Positions 1 through 7,194 of a stretch of 9,243 bases of DNA are shown here, piece after piece. Position 1 is the stretch's first letter. Each line of letters opens with the position of its first letter. The stretch covers positions 1-9,243 of the forward strand of contig NZ_JAVRMB020000257.1 in NCBI RefSeq assembly GCF_031844845.1, written 5' to 3'. This stretch comes from Endozoicomonas sp031844845. Its GTDB lineage: Bacteria; Pseudomonadota; Gammaproteobacteria; Pseudomonadales; Endozoicomonadaceae. The notes beneath the pieces are model-generated. The model saw only the letters and a list, made by a program, of their open reading frames with translations, did not search any database and was not told the DNA's origin. A program made the position numbers and the translations under genes.

Positions 1-1
1 T

Positions 2-2134
2 GCGGAAGAAGTTGCAGAAAAGGAAAAAGAGGTTCGCTCAAAGCCGACTTTGATGAATCAGGTGACGGTGACTGCTGCACGTTCCGAGAAGCAGCTTAAA
101 GACGTCGCTGGAAGTGTGTCAGTGATTGGTGAAGAGCAGATAGAGGCACAACTGGCTACTAATATCAAAGATTTAATGCGTTATGAGCCAGGAGTTATTG
201 TAGGGACTAACAGTCGCGGGGGATTAGATGATTTCAATATTCGAGGTATGGAAGGTAACCGTGTCAAGGTGATGGTCGACGGTGTCGATTTGCCAAAACA
301 AATGGATACTGGCCATTACTTTCAGCAGCCCCAGCGCAGCCAGATTGATATTGAAGCATTGAAGGCAGTAGAAATAGTTAAAGGCCCTGCATCCAGTTTA
401 TATGGCAGTGATGCCATCGGTGGTATCGTGGCATTCCAGACCAAAGATCCTTCTGATTACCTTATGGCTGCGGGCGACGATACGGCAGGTTCAGTCAAGG
501 CGGGCTATTCCAGTGTCAATGAAGGTTTTTCAGAAACACTGACGCTGGCGAATCGTACTGGTGATCTTGAAAGCTTAATGGTTTATACCCGGCGTGATTA
601 TAAAGAGACTGAGACCTACGGTGGAGAAGATATTATCGGTGGTGCCAGAGGTGAGGCTAACCCTTCTGACACAGCCAGCAATAATGTCCTCGGAAAACTT
701 CAATACCAGCTAAACGAAGATCATCGGATTGGTTTAACGGCTGAATATTTTCAGGATGATATTGATGCCGTTTTCAAAACGGAAAGTGAAGCCGGTTTTG
801 AACCGGTAACAGGCACTGATGAGGTAGTCCGTAAGCGAGTTGGGATTTTTCACCAGTGGCAGGCCGATGCCCGGGCTTTTGATCAACTGCGGTGGCAGTT
901 TGACTGGCAGGACTCTTCTTCTCAGCAGGAGACTTTTCGGCCCAATAAAGGAGATGAGCGTAAAGACTATTACTATGGTGAAGAGAGCTTAAAGCTGTCT
1001 GCCCAGTTTAATAAAGCCTTTGAATATGGCAGCGTTTCACATCAATTAGTATATGGGCTGGATATTGGCCAGTCAGACGTTTCGAATCGAAACCTTGTTT
1101 CCAAACCCGGCTCAGTAACGGAAGACAAAGCTTATATACCGAAGGTTGATGACCTGGCATACGGACTGTTTATTCAGGATGATATTCAGGTCAATGAGCA
1201 TCTGCTGGTTACACCCGGACTTCGCTTTGACAGTTACGACTATAACCCCGATGGCATTATGAATGATGGCTCTGGTGATTCGGCGCCGGGCAGTAACGAC
1301 AGTCAGTTAACCGGACGCATCGGTGCTGTCTACAACCTGAGTAGCGATCTTTCAGCCTTTGCTCAGTTTAGTCAGGGCTTTAAGGCACCTGACCTGTTTG
1401 ATATGTACTACACCGATGAGAAAGAAGTCACTATTCCTTATCCTCAACCCACAACAGGCAGATATAAAAACGAAGCAAATCCGAATCTTAAACCGGAAGA
1501 GAGTAACTCTATTGAGTTTGGACTAAGGGGCGGTAACCGGTTAGGCAGCTTTGAAGTTGCTGCTTTCTTCAGCCAGTACAAGAATTTTATAGAGACAGTT
1601 ACCTATGAAGATACTTATTACAACTGGGGTATTTTCCGCGCAGAAAACATAGCCAAAGCAGAAATCAAAGGCATCGAGTTGAAAGGGCAGCTCTGGCTGG
1701 ATGAAGCGATTAGCGCACCAGCGGGAACCAGTCTGAAAGTTTCTCTGGCTTATGCTGACGGCAAGGGAAAGCAGGAAGGTGAAGGTTGGCAGACTCTAAA
1801 CAGTGTTGCCCCACTCACAGGTGTGATTGGTCTGGGCTATGATGATATCTCCGGCAACTGGGGTGGTGATCTGGCTTGGACGCTGGTTAAGGGAAAAAGT
1901 GACTCCGATGTTGAAGACGGTGACTTTAATCCCGCTGGCTATGGTCTGATGGATATGACCGCGTACTATCTGCCAGCAAAGAATGTCACCCTGAGAGCTG
2001 GCCTGTTCAACATCACCGATAAAAAATACCACCTCTGGGATGATGTTCGCGGTCTTGCTGCAGATAATCCGGGGCTGGACCGATACAGCGAGCCTGGTCG
2101 TAACTTCTCTATCAGTGCTAAATACGACTTTTGA
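2..2134 (+). CDS. TonB-dependent outer-membrane receptor, haem/haemoglobin type (5' end outside window)
   Basis: Outer-membrane beta-barrel importer that takes up a scarce ligand, probably haem or haemoglobin iron, using energy from TonB-ExbB-ExbD. The frame is open from base 2, so the signal peptide and true start lie upstream; the ATG/TTG codons near 50-55 are internal. A TonB-box-like stretch (QVTVTAAR) lies at about 59-82. The plug domain follows, with the family signatures NIRGMEGNRVKVMVDGVD and VEIVKGPASSLYGSDAIGG. The barrel fills the rest and ends in the alternating pattern SISAKYDF with terminal Phe, the usual outer-membrane insertion signal. A QGFKAP motif (1379-1390) and a NPNL motif (1478-1489) correspond to the FRAP/NPNL pair of haem receptors. 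The segment between them has no histidine, although many haem receptors carry a ligand His there, so the exact substrate is uncertain. Visible length is 710 residues. No downstream partner gene is present; a repeat element follows directly. Confidence 0.9.
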   Translation, partial: AEEVAEKEKEVRSKPTLMNQVTVTAARSEKQLKDVAGSVSVIGEEQIEAQLATNIKDLMRYEPGVIVGTNSRGGLDDFNIRGMEGNRVKVMVDGVDLPKQMDTGHYFQQPQRSQIDIEALKAVEIVKGPASSLYGSDAIGGIVAFQTKDPSDYLMAAGDDTAGSVKAGYSSVNEGFSETLTLANRTGDLESLMVYTRRDYKETETYGGEDIIGGARGEANPSDTASNNVLGKLQYQLNEDHRIGLTAEYFQDDIDAVFKTESEAGFEPVTGTDEVVRKRVGIFHQWQADARAFDQLRWQFDWQDSSSQQETFRPNKGDERKDYYYGEESLKLSAQFNKAFEYGSVSHQLVYGLDIGQSDVSNRNLVSKPGSVTEDKAYIPKVDDLAYGLFIQDDIQVNEHLLVTPGLRFDSYDYNPDGIMNDGSGDSAPGSNDSQLTGRIGAVYNLSSDLSAFAQFSQGFKAPDLFDMYYTDEKEVTIPYPQPTTGRYKNEANPNLKPEESNSIEFGLRGGNRLGSFEVAAFFSQYKNFIETVTYEDTYYNWGIFRAENIAKAEIKGIELKGQLWLDEAISAPAGTSLKVSLAYADGKGKQEGEGWQTLNSVAPLTGVIGLGYDDISGNWGGDLAWTLVKGKSDSDVEDGDFNPAGYGLMDMTAYYLPAKNVTLRAGLFNITDKKYHLWDDVRGLAADNPGLDRYSEPGRNFSISAKYDF

Positions 2135-2182
2135 CGTTTGATCTCGTTGCCACGCTCTGAGGCTACCGTCATTCCCGCCTTC

Positions 2183-2389
2183 GAGGCTGTCGCAAAACCC
2201 TCCGGAAACCTCGTTCCCATGCTTTTAGGCCCTGGGGGTCCTGCGTGGGAATGCATACCGTACTCGCCACAAGTGAATAACCAGCCTGAAACTCCCACAG
2301 ATTCGGGCAAGGAGAGGTTTCTGTACATACGGACAGATCCGTATGCATTCCCACGCGGAGCATGGGAACGAGGGTTTTGCGACAGCCTC
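2183..2389. repeat. Composite inverted repeat (REP/MITE-like palindromic element)
   Basis: The outer arms are 2183-2223 and 2359-2389. The left arm reads gaggctgtcgcaaaaccctc, then a 10-base insertion (2203-2212), then gttcccatgct. The right arm is the exact reverse complement of those two pieces without the insertion (31 matching bases). Nested inside, gcgtgggaatgcatac at 2243-2258 is repeated perfectly in inverted form at 2341-2356. The right half also folds on itself, with cattcccacg (2346-2355) facing catgggaacg (2361-2370). I know short palindromes of the type GTTCCCA-GC-TGGGAAC as dispersed repeats in many proteobacteria. There is no transposase, so if mobile the element would be non-autonomous. 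Confidence 0.75.
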
Positions 2390-2452
2390 CTTCACGGGAG
2401 TGACAACAATAATATTGCTATGGGTTTTAACACTTCCCGGCACCAGGCGAAT

Positions 2453-2456
2453 AAGG
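2453..2456 (+). promoter_or_regulatory. Ribosome binding site that supports the 2466 start
   Basis: A short purine match, AAGG, lies nine bases before the ATG at 2466. It is the main reason for preferring this start over the upstream in-frame ATG at 2343. That upstream start would translate about 40 residues through palindromic repeat DNA that have no counterpart in GlpD proteins. Confidence 0.45.
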
Positions 2457-2465
2457 CATCGGATT

Positions 2466-4064
2466 ATGTGGCAACAATCATGGCAGGCTGGTAATCGAGA
2501 TCGATTACTAAGGCACATAAAAGAGAATGCAGACGAACAATGGGATATCGTTGTCGCTGGCGGTGGGATTACCGGTGCAGGCATTGCCCGTGAAGCTGCC
2601 CGTCGTGGCTTGAAAGTCCTGGTGGTGGATCGTCAGGATTTCGCCTGGGGTACCTCCAGTCGCTCCTCAAAAATGGTTCACGGTGGCCTGCGCTATATCG
2701 CTTCCGGTGATATTAAAACCACCATGCATTCGGTGTCTGAGCGGGAACGTCTGATGAAAGAAGCCCCGGGTCTTGTTGATCAAATGGGATTTCTGATGGC
2801 CCATTATAAAGGTGGATTTCCCGGGCCGTTTATCTTCAATATTTTACTGCGAATTTATGATTTTTTTGCCGGTAAGCGTTACCGGAAATTTCATAAGCTG
2901 AATGATTTTGAATATCTGAGCCCATTGATTAATGAAAATAACCTGCTCGGTGGTACCCAGTTTGCGGACGCTATTACTGACGACTCACGTCTGGTTATCA
3001 GGGTACTCCGGGAGGCTCAGAAAGACGGTGCAGCCGTCATCAATTATGTGGGTGTCGATTCTTTGATTAAAGAGAACGACCGGGTGATTGGAGTTCAACT
3101 TAAAGATGCAGAAACCGGCGACCTGATTGCGGTGAAAGCGAAAGTCGTTATTAATGCTACGGGAGCCTGGGGCGATGAGCTGCGGGGAGAAATGACGTCA
3201 GAGCGAAACATTCGCCCCGCCCGCGGCAGCCATATTGTTGTGCCAGCCTGGCGATTGCCGGTAGCGCAGGCTTACACAGCGATGCACCCTGAGGATAAAC
3301 GACCGATTTTTATTTTCCCCTGGGAAGGCAGAACCGTCATCGGAACAACCGATCTGGATAATGGCGACATCGGTAACCACGAGGTTGCCATGTCCCGTGA
3401 TGAGCTGGAATATCTGATGAAAGCCGCCACCTTCCAATTCCCGAAAGCCGGATTAAAAGAGCAGGATATTATTTCTTCCTGGGCCGGCGTTCGTCCCCTG
3501 GTGAGTTCTGGTGCCCTGAATCCCTCGAAAGAAAAACGTGATCACAGTATCTGGAATGATAACGGTCTGGTGACGATCAGTGGTGGTAAGCTGACAACCT
3601 TCCGGTTGATTGCCCTGGATGTTTTAAAGGCTGCTGAAGAGTACCTGCCTGACGTTGATTTTAGCGACTCAGGTGCGGATATGTTTACTCAACATGAACC
3701 TGCGAGTTCTTTGTTTAAGCAACTGCCTGATTATTTGCAGAAACGGATTAAAGGCCACTATGGAATGGACAGTGACCGTTTACTGGAACAGTCCCGGCTG
3801 AGTGAACTTGATGTTATTCCCGGTGCCCGTGCCCTGTGGGCAGAGTTACGCTGGTCTGCAAAAAATGAAGCGATTGTTCACCTGGATGATCTCCTGTTAC
3901 GCCGCACCCGCCTGGGCTTGTTGCTCGAGCAAGGGGGCTTGATTTTTGAAGACAAAATCAAGGCCATATGCAGCAAAGAACTTGGCTGGACCGAAGAAAA
4001 GTGGCAGCAGGAAGTCACCCGTTATCAATCCATCTGGAATACCTGTTACAGCATTCCACAATAA
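2466..4064 (+). CDS. glpD: FAD-dependent glycerol-3-phosphate dehydrogenase, GlpD-like
   Basis: Oxidises sn-glycerol 3-phosphate to dihydroxyacetone phosphate at the inner face of the cytoplasmic membrane, passing electrons through FAD to quinone. The product is 532 residues, slightly longer than E. coli GlpD (about 500). The N-terminal Rossmann dinucleotide motif GGGITGAG is at residues 32-39, with the expected acidic ribose-binding residue in VVDRQD (Asp55). The family block SSRSSKMVHGGLRYI follows at about 64-78. The second FAD-binding block, ISGGKLTTFR, lies around residues 371-380, and the C-terminal DAO domain follows. There is no signal peptide or clear transmembrane helix, as expected for a peripheral membrane flavoprotein. 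The start at 2466 is favoured because it has an upstream AAGG and gives a GlpD-like N-terminus. The kinase gene begins 34 bases downstream and is probably co-transcribed. Because that kinase lacks some classical glycerol contacts, a related polyol phosphate remains possible as the true substrate. Confidence 0.88.
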   Translation: MWQQSWQAGNRDRLLRHIKENADEQWDIVVAGGGITGAGIAREAARRGLKVLVVDRQDFAWGTSSRSSKMVHGGLRYIASGDIKTTMHSVSERERLMKEAPGLVDQMGFLMAHYKGGFPGPFIFNILLRIYDFFAGKRYRKFHKLNDFEYLSPLINENNLLGGTQFADAITDDSRLVIRVLREAQKDGAAVINYVGVDSLIKENDRVIGVQLKDAETGDLIAVKAKVVINATGAWGDELRGEMTSERNIRPARGSHIVVPAWRLPVAQAYTAMHPEDKRPIFIFPWEGRTVIGTTDLDNGDIGNHEVAMSRDELEYLMKAATFQFPKAGLKEQDIISSWAGVRPLVSSGALNPSKEKRDHSIWNDNGLVTISGGKLTTFRLIALDVLKAAEEYLPDVDFSDSGADMFTQHEPASSLFKQLPDYLQKRIKGHYGMDSDRLLEQSRLSELDVIPGARALWAELRWSAKNEAIVHLDDLLLRRTRLGLLLEQGGLIFEDKIKAICSKELGWTEEKWQQEVTRYQSIWNTCYSIPQ

Positions 4065-4098
4065 AAATACTCAATAATAAAAATATAAAAGTGAGCGT

Positions 4099-5664
4099 AT
4101 GGTGAGTGATTCAGAGTATGTACTGGCCATCGACAATGGCACGCAAAGTATTCGTGCACTGGTATTTGATAGTGCCGGCAATGAGATCGCCAAAAGCAAA
4201 GTTGATCTGGAAGCCTATTTTTCACAGCACCCCGGCTGGGCAGAACAACATCCTGAATACTATTGGCAGCACCTTGGAAAAGTGTGCGAAGCATTATGGG
4301 CTCAGGGCATTGTAACGCCCGGTCAGATTAAAGGTCTGGCGCTGACTACTCAGCGCTATACCATGATTAATCTGGATGAGCATAAAAAACCGTTGAGGCC
4401 AGCCATTATATGGATGGATCAGCGTAAATCCGAGCCAGAAAAAACGGTTGGAGGTCTGTGGGGGTTGCTGATTAAAGTCACCGGCCTGACCAGTCTTATT
4501 GAAGATTTACGGGCTAAGGCTCGTGATAACTGGATAATGCAGCATCAACCGGATGTATGGCAGAAAACCCGCCATTATGTGAATTTATCCGGTTATCTGA
4601 CGTATCAGCTAACCGGCGAGATGAAAGACTCCAGTGGTTCAGTGGCGGGCTATCTGCCTTATGACTATCGTCGTCAGAAGTGGGCAGGAAAAAGAGACCT
4701 GAAATGGAAACTGCTGGCTGCCAGACGACACATGTTGCCAGAACTGGTGCAACCCGGAGAGCTGTTAGGCCATATCACACCCGAGGCCGCTGAGCATACC
4801 GGCCTGCCCATTGGTTTAGCGATGATTGCGGCATCATCAGACAAGGCCTGTGAAGTGCTGGGAGCGGGTGGCATTGACCCACATATCGGCTGTTTGAGTT
4901 TTGGCACCACGGCGACCATAAGCACGACAACAACCCGATACTTTGAAACCATTCCCTTTATTCCCCCTTATACCGCAGCGATGCCAAAGCACTACAACAC
5001 CGAAGTGATGATTTATCGTGGCTTCTGGATGGTCAGCTGGTTTAAAAATGAATTGGCTCAGGCCGAACAGCGCAAGGCCAAAGAGCTGGGAGTAGAACCC
5101 GAACAGCTTTTCGATGAATTGTTGAACCAGGTGCCTCCGGGGTCAATGGGATTGATGATGCAGCCTTACTGGTCACCTGGCGTACGCCAGCCAGGCCCGG
5201 AAGGTAAAGGTGCATTTATTGGTTTTGGTGACGTTCATAAGCGCGCGCATATTTATCGGGCAATTCTGGAGGGCCTGGCCTACGAATTACGTTCTGGCAA
5301 AGAGCAGATCGAAAAGCGCAGCGGCACACCAATTACCCGATTACGAGTCTCTGGCGGTGGCTCCCAAAGCGATGCCGCGATGCAATTAACCGCGAATATA
5401 TTTGGTATGGAAGCAGAACGTCCCCACACGTTTGAGGCGTCGGGTCTTGGGGCGGCGATCAATTGTTTTGTTGGCCTTGGTATCCATAAAAACTACAGCG
5501 AAGCCATTGATAAAATGACCCGCATTGGCGATGTGTTTGAGCCGGATGTACCCACGACGCAACTGTATGACCGTTTATACAAAGAAGTTTATAAAAAGAT
5601 GTATAAGCGCATGCAGCCATTGTATAAATCGATCCGTGAGATCACCGGTTACCCTAAAAAATAA
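4099..5664 (+). CDS. FGGY-family carbohydrate/polyol kinase
   Basis: ATP-dependent cytoplasmic kinase of the FGGY family (glycerol, xylulose, gluconate and related kinases), 521 residues, the normal length. The N-terminal phosphate-1 motif is LAIDNGTQSIRALVFD at residues 9-24. WMDQRK is at 105-110, and the catalytic base is predicted as Asp248 in ASSDKACEVLG. The second phosphate motif SFGTTATIST is at 267-276. The C-terminal ATPase half carries EGLAYELRSGKEQIEK and then RVSGGGSQSDAAMQL (416-430). The position directly after a GlpD-like gene suggests it makes the phosphate that GlpD oxidises. However, where GlpK has Arg83-Glu84 touching glycerol, this protein reads QRYT (Arg86-Tyr87), so I do not name it glpK. 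The ribosome site is weak: GTGAG ends only three bases before the ATG, so a GTG start at 4102 is also possible. The gene faces the Myb-like gene, ending 104 bases from it. Confidence 0.88.
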   Translation: MVSDSEYVLAIDNGTQSIRALVFDSAGNEIAKSKVDLEAYFSQHPGWAEQHPEYYWQHLGKVCEALWAQGIVTPGQIKGLALTTQRYTMINLDEHKKPLRPAIIWMDQRKSEPEKTVGGLWGLLIKVTGLTSLIEDLRAKARDNWIMQHQPDVWQKTRHYVNLSGYLTYQLTGEMKDSSGSVAGYLPYDYRRQKWAGKRDLKWKLLAARRHMLPELVQPGELLGHITPEAAEHTGLPIGLAMIAASSDKACEVLGAGGIDPHIGCLSFGTTATISTTTTRYFETIPFIPPYTAAMPKHYNTEVMIYRGFWMVSWFKNELAQAEQRKAKELGVEPEQLFDELLNQVPPGSMGLMMQPYWSPGVRQPGPEGKGAFIGFGDVHKRAHIYRAILEGLAYELRSGKEQIEKRSGTPITRLRVSGGGSQSDAAMQLTANIFGMEAERPHTFEASGLGAAINCFVGLGIHKNYSEAIDKMTRIGDVFEPDVPTTQLYDRLYKEVYKKMYKRMQPLYKSIREITGYPKK

Positions 5665-5768
5665 CAATAATCAGGAAATAGAACTCAAAAAATCACAACG
5701 CAAATAAACCTGCAGGACAATACGACTCTGCGCGTTGATTCGCAGACTGGCTATAACGACAGTGGGCA

Positions 5769-7124
5769 TTATTCATATAAAAAATCCCAGCCAAACTGAT
5801 CACCTGAATCCGTCAGGAAGGGTTTTAAAAGTGAACAATTTTCAAGATCCTCCCAACAATTTGAAAAATCATAATCGTCAAAATTCAACAGAGGCATACT
5901 CACATCAGCTATAGAATATTTTGGACTATTAACTACCAGCTCCTCCGGGCAACTCAGTGAACCCCGGCTATCATCAGCTTGAGATAGACGTTGTCTTACG
6001 TCCATACAATCCCCGTCATCAGCCTGACCATCTGTGGATGTTGGAGCTGGCCAGATTGAGCAGCCCTCTTCAGCACCGCCAGCCTGATTGAAAGTGATAA
6101 TAGAAGAAGTGTATTGAACATTGCCGGTTCCACTTTCTTCTCTTGATTTTTCCAGTGAGCAACTAGCCTGTATTGAGTCTGGCGGCTTCTGAGCTACTTC
6201 AATCTCAGGCAGTTGATGCTCATGCGCTTGCTCCAGAGGGGTGTTTCCTCTGGTAGATTGTCCCCTTAAGGTTGAGTTCCAATGATTTTTAATTGCAATA
6301 CTCGTCCGCCCTGGCATCAATCCGGCGATTGCCGTCCAGTGGTTACCATATTTTTGTTGTAAAATAACAATTCTCTGATCTTCAGCTGCAGTCCAGTTAC
6401 CTTTTTTTACACCTGGACTAAAGTGATTCAACCAATGTTCGCGACAATTCTTGTTTGTGCGATACGTAAAACGTTCAGCAATGGTTGTCCACTTGGTTCC
6501 ATGCTCTCCAACCAGTTCCAACAGTAGTTCATCTTCCCCTTTAGTCCAGTTGAGCACAGCCTTTTTTACCTTGCCTGACGACATTAATCTACTGATGCCT
6601 TGATCAACAGGTTCAGTCTTCCGTCGGATTTTATTATTCTTTTTCCCACAGGATTCTTTCCCCTCAGAAAAATTGTACTGCGAGTCATTAAAAGCAATAT
6701 TGCTCAGATCATGAGTTTGAATATTGCATAAAGCCCCATTACCTTTAGAGTGACTGGTTTCAGGCTGAATCTTCTGGTATCCCAATCCCGTTTTCTGCGT
6801 AAAGTTTGATACTGATCGGTGATCTGCCTGAGAACTCTGGCGTTGACTGTGAACTGAAGAGGTTTGAGCCTTATTATCAATAATCGAGACACGATAACTA
6901 TTGAGATCAGAGTTATCAGGCATACTCATCTCATCAACTGTGGTGGGTATTGGTGTATTTGTGGTGTCAAGCCCTGTTCCATTCAATTCACTCACTGTCA
7001 TACCTCCAACAAATACTGCTGAAGATACAAATTCCGGTGGGAATTGCCCTGATTTTCTCATTAAGGAGTGATCTGATAAAGGAGGTAACAAACCGGGTAC
7101 CTGAAGTTGACTTAGAGCTAACAT
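5769..7124 (-). CDS. R2R3 Myb-domain protein, eukaryotic transcription-factor-like; candidate host-directed effector
   Basis: A 451-residue protein carrying a tandem Myb DNA-binding domain of the kind found in eukaryotic transcription factors. Residues 1-180 are Ser/Thr/Asn/Gln-rich with no signal peptide or membrane segment. A basic cluster GKKNNKIRRK (160-169) could be a nuclear localisation signal. Repeat R2 (about 188-238) has cage tryptophans W193, W212 and W231; R3 (about 239-289) has W244, W263 and W282, all 19 apart. The R3 helix AIKNHWNST matches animal c-Myb exactly and differs from plant R2R3 proteins, as does Trp at the first R3 position. K225, C227, E229, K279, N280 and N283 match c-Myb K128, C130, E132, K182, N183 and N186. 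I see no R1. The tail (410-451) is acidic and aromatic, like an activation domain. An in-frame stop lies nine codons before the ATG at 7124, which lacks a ribosome site. GGAGG at 7003-7007 suits a GTG start at 6995, which would shorten the protein by 43 residues. The gene is intron-free with bacterial neighbours; host-directed function is inferred. Confidence 0.9.
   Translation of the reverse strand: MLALSQLQVPGLLPPLSDHSLMRKSGQFPPEFVSSAVFVGGMTVSELNGTGLDTTNTPIPTTVDEMSMPDNSDLNSYRVSIIDNKAQTSSVHSQRQSSQADHRSVSNFTQKTGLGYQKIQPETSHSKGNGALCNIQTHDLSNIAFNDSQYNFSEGKESCGKKNNKIRRKTEPVDQGISRLMSSGKVKKAVLNWTKGEDELLLELVGEHGTKWTTIAERFTYRTNKNCREHWLNHFSPGVKKGNWTAAEDQRIVILQQKYGNHWTAIAGLMPGRTSIAIKNHWNSTLRGQSTRGNTPLEQAHEHQLPEIEVAQKPPDSIQASCSLEKSREESGTGNVQYTSSIITFNQAGGAEEGCSIWPAPTSTDGQADDGDCMDVRQRLSQADDSRGSLSCPEELVVNSPKYSIADVSMPLLNFDDYDFSNCWEDLENCSLLKPFLTDSGDQFGWDFLYE
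6261..6563 (-). other. R2R3 Myb DNA-binding domain within the 5769-7124 gene
   Basis: This stretch encodes residues 188-288. Each repeat has the Trp-x18-Trp-x18-Trp spacing of a three-helix Myb fold. R2 contains NKNCREHWLNHF, parallel to c-Myb GKQCRERWHNHL. The linker SPGVKKGNWT parallels NPEVKKTSWT, and R3 contains LMPGRTSIAIKNHWNST against LLPGRTDNAIKNHWNST. The comparison with c-Myb is from memory of that well-known sequence. By family knowledge such a domain binds DNA as a monomer, with helix 3 of each repeat in the major groove and a preference for AACNG-type sites. Confidence 0.93.
7002..7007 (-). promoter_or_regulatory. Strong Shine-Dalgarno sequence inside the Myb ORF
   Basis: On the minus strand ggaggt directly abuts an in-frame ATG (6999-7001), which is too close for efficient use. 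It sits seven bases before an in-frame GTG (6993-6995), which is ideal spacing. It may mark the true start of the Myb-domain protein, since the upstream ATG at 7124 has no visible ribosome site. Confidence 0.4.
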
Positions 7125-7194
7125 TAAGACAGTTACTTTAGGACAACATCAACAGGTAAAATGTTCCTCATCGTATAATGCTGCTCAAATAACA

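Larger units (their letters stand above)
2135..2465. other. Intergenic region carrying dispersed-repeat DNA, upstream of glpD-like gene
   Basis: This 331-base gap separates the receptor gene from the glpD-like gene. Most of it (2183-2389) is a composite inverted repeat, described separately. A degenerate extra repeat unit, cgttgccacgctct, lies just before it at about 2149-2162. The remaining 75 bases (2390-2465) must hold the leader of the glpD-like gene and probably its promoter, but I see no convincing -35/-10 pair and no recognisable GlpR operator. Several ORFs can be read through the repeat on both strands. They look spurious, because they follow the palindrome and resemble no protein family I know. 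Confidence 0.7.

Noticed and set aside
2343..2465. N-terminal extension of the glpD-like ORF back to an ATG at 2343
   Set aside because: The extra 41 residues are translated from palindromic repeat DNA and have no counterpart in GlpD proteins. The ATG at 2466 has an upstream AAGG.
2138..2584. Several 60-120 residue ORFs on both strands around the 2183-2389 repeat
   Set aside because: They follow the inverted repeat, so both strands give similar low-complexity peptides. None has a ribosome site or family resemblance, and some overlap real genes.
5727..5746. Hairpin tctgcg/cgcaga between the convergent kinase and Myb-like genes, as a bidirectional terminator
   Set aside because: The stem is only six pairs with an eight-base loop, and no T-run follows on either strand.
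5769..7124. The Myb-like ORF as eukaryotic contamination
   Set aside because: The ORF is uninterrupted by introns, lies between bacterial operons at compact spacing and contains a Shine-Dalgarno sequence. Only read-level data could exclude an assembly chimera fully.
7174..7179. Perfect TATAAT on the plus strand as a promoter
   Set aside because: No -35 element lies at 16-18 bases, and there is no credible plus-strand gene downstream.
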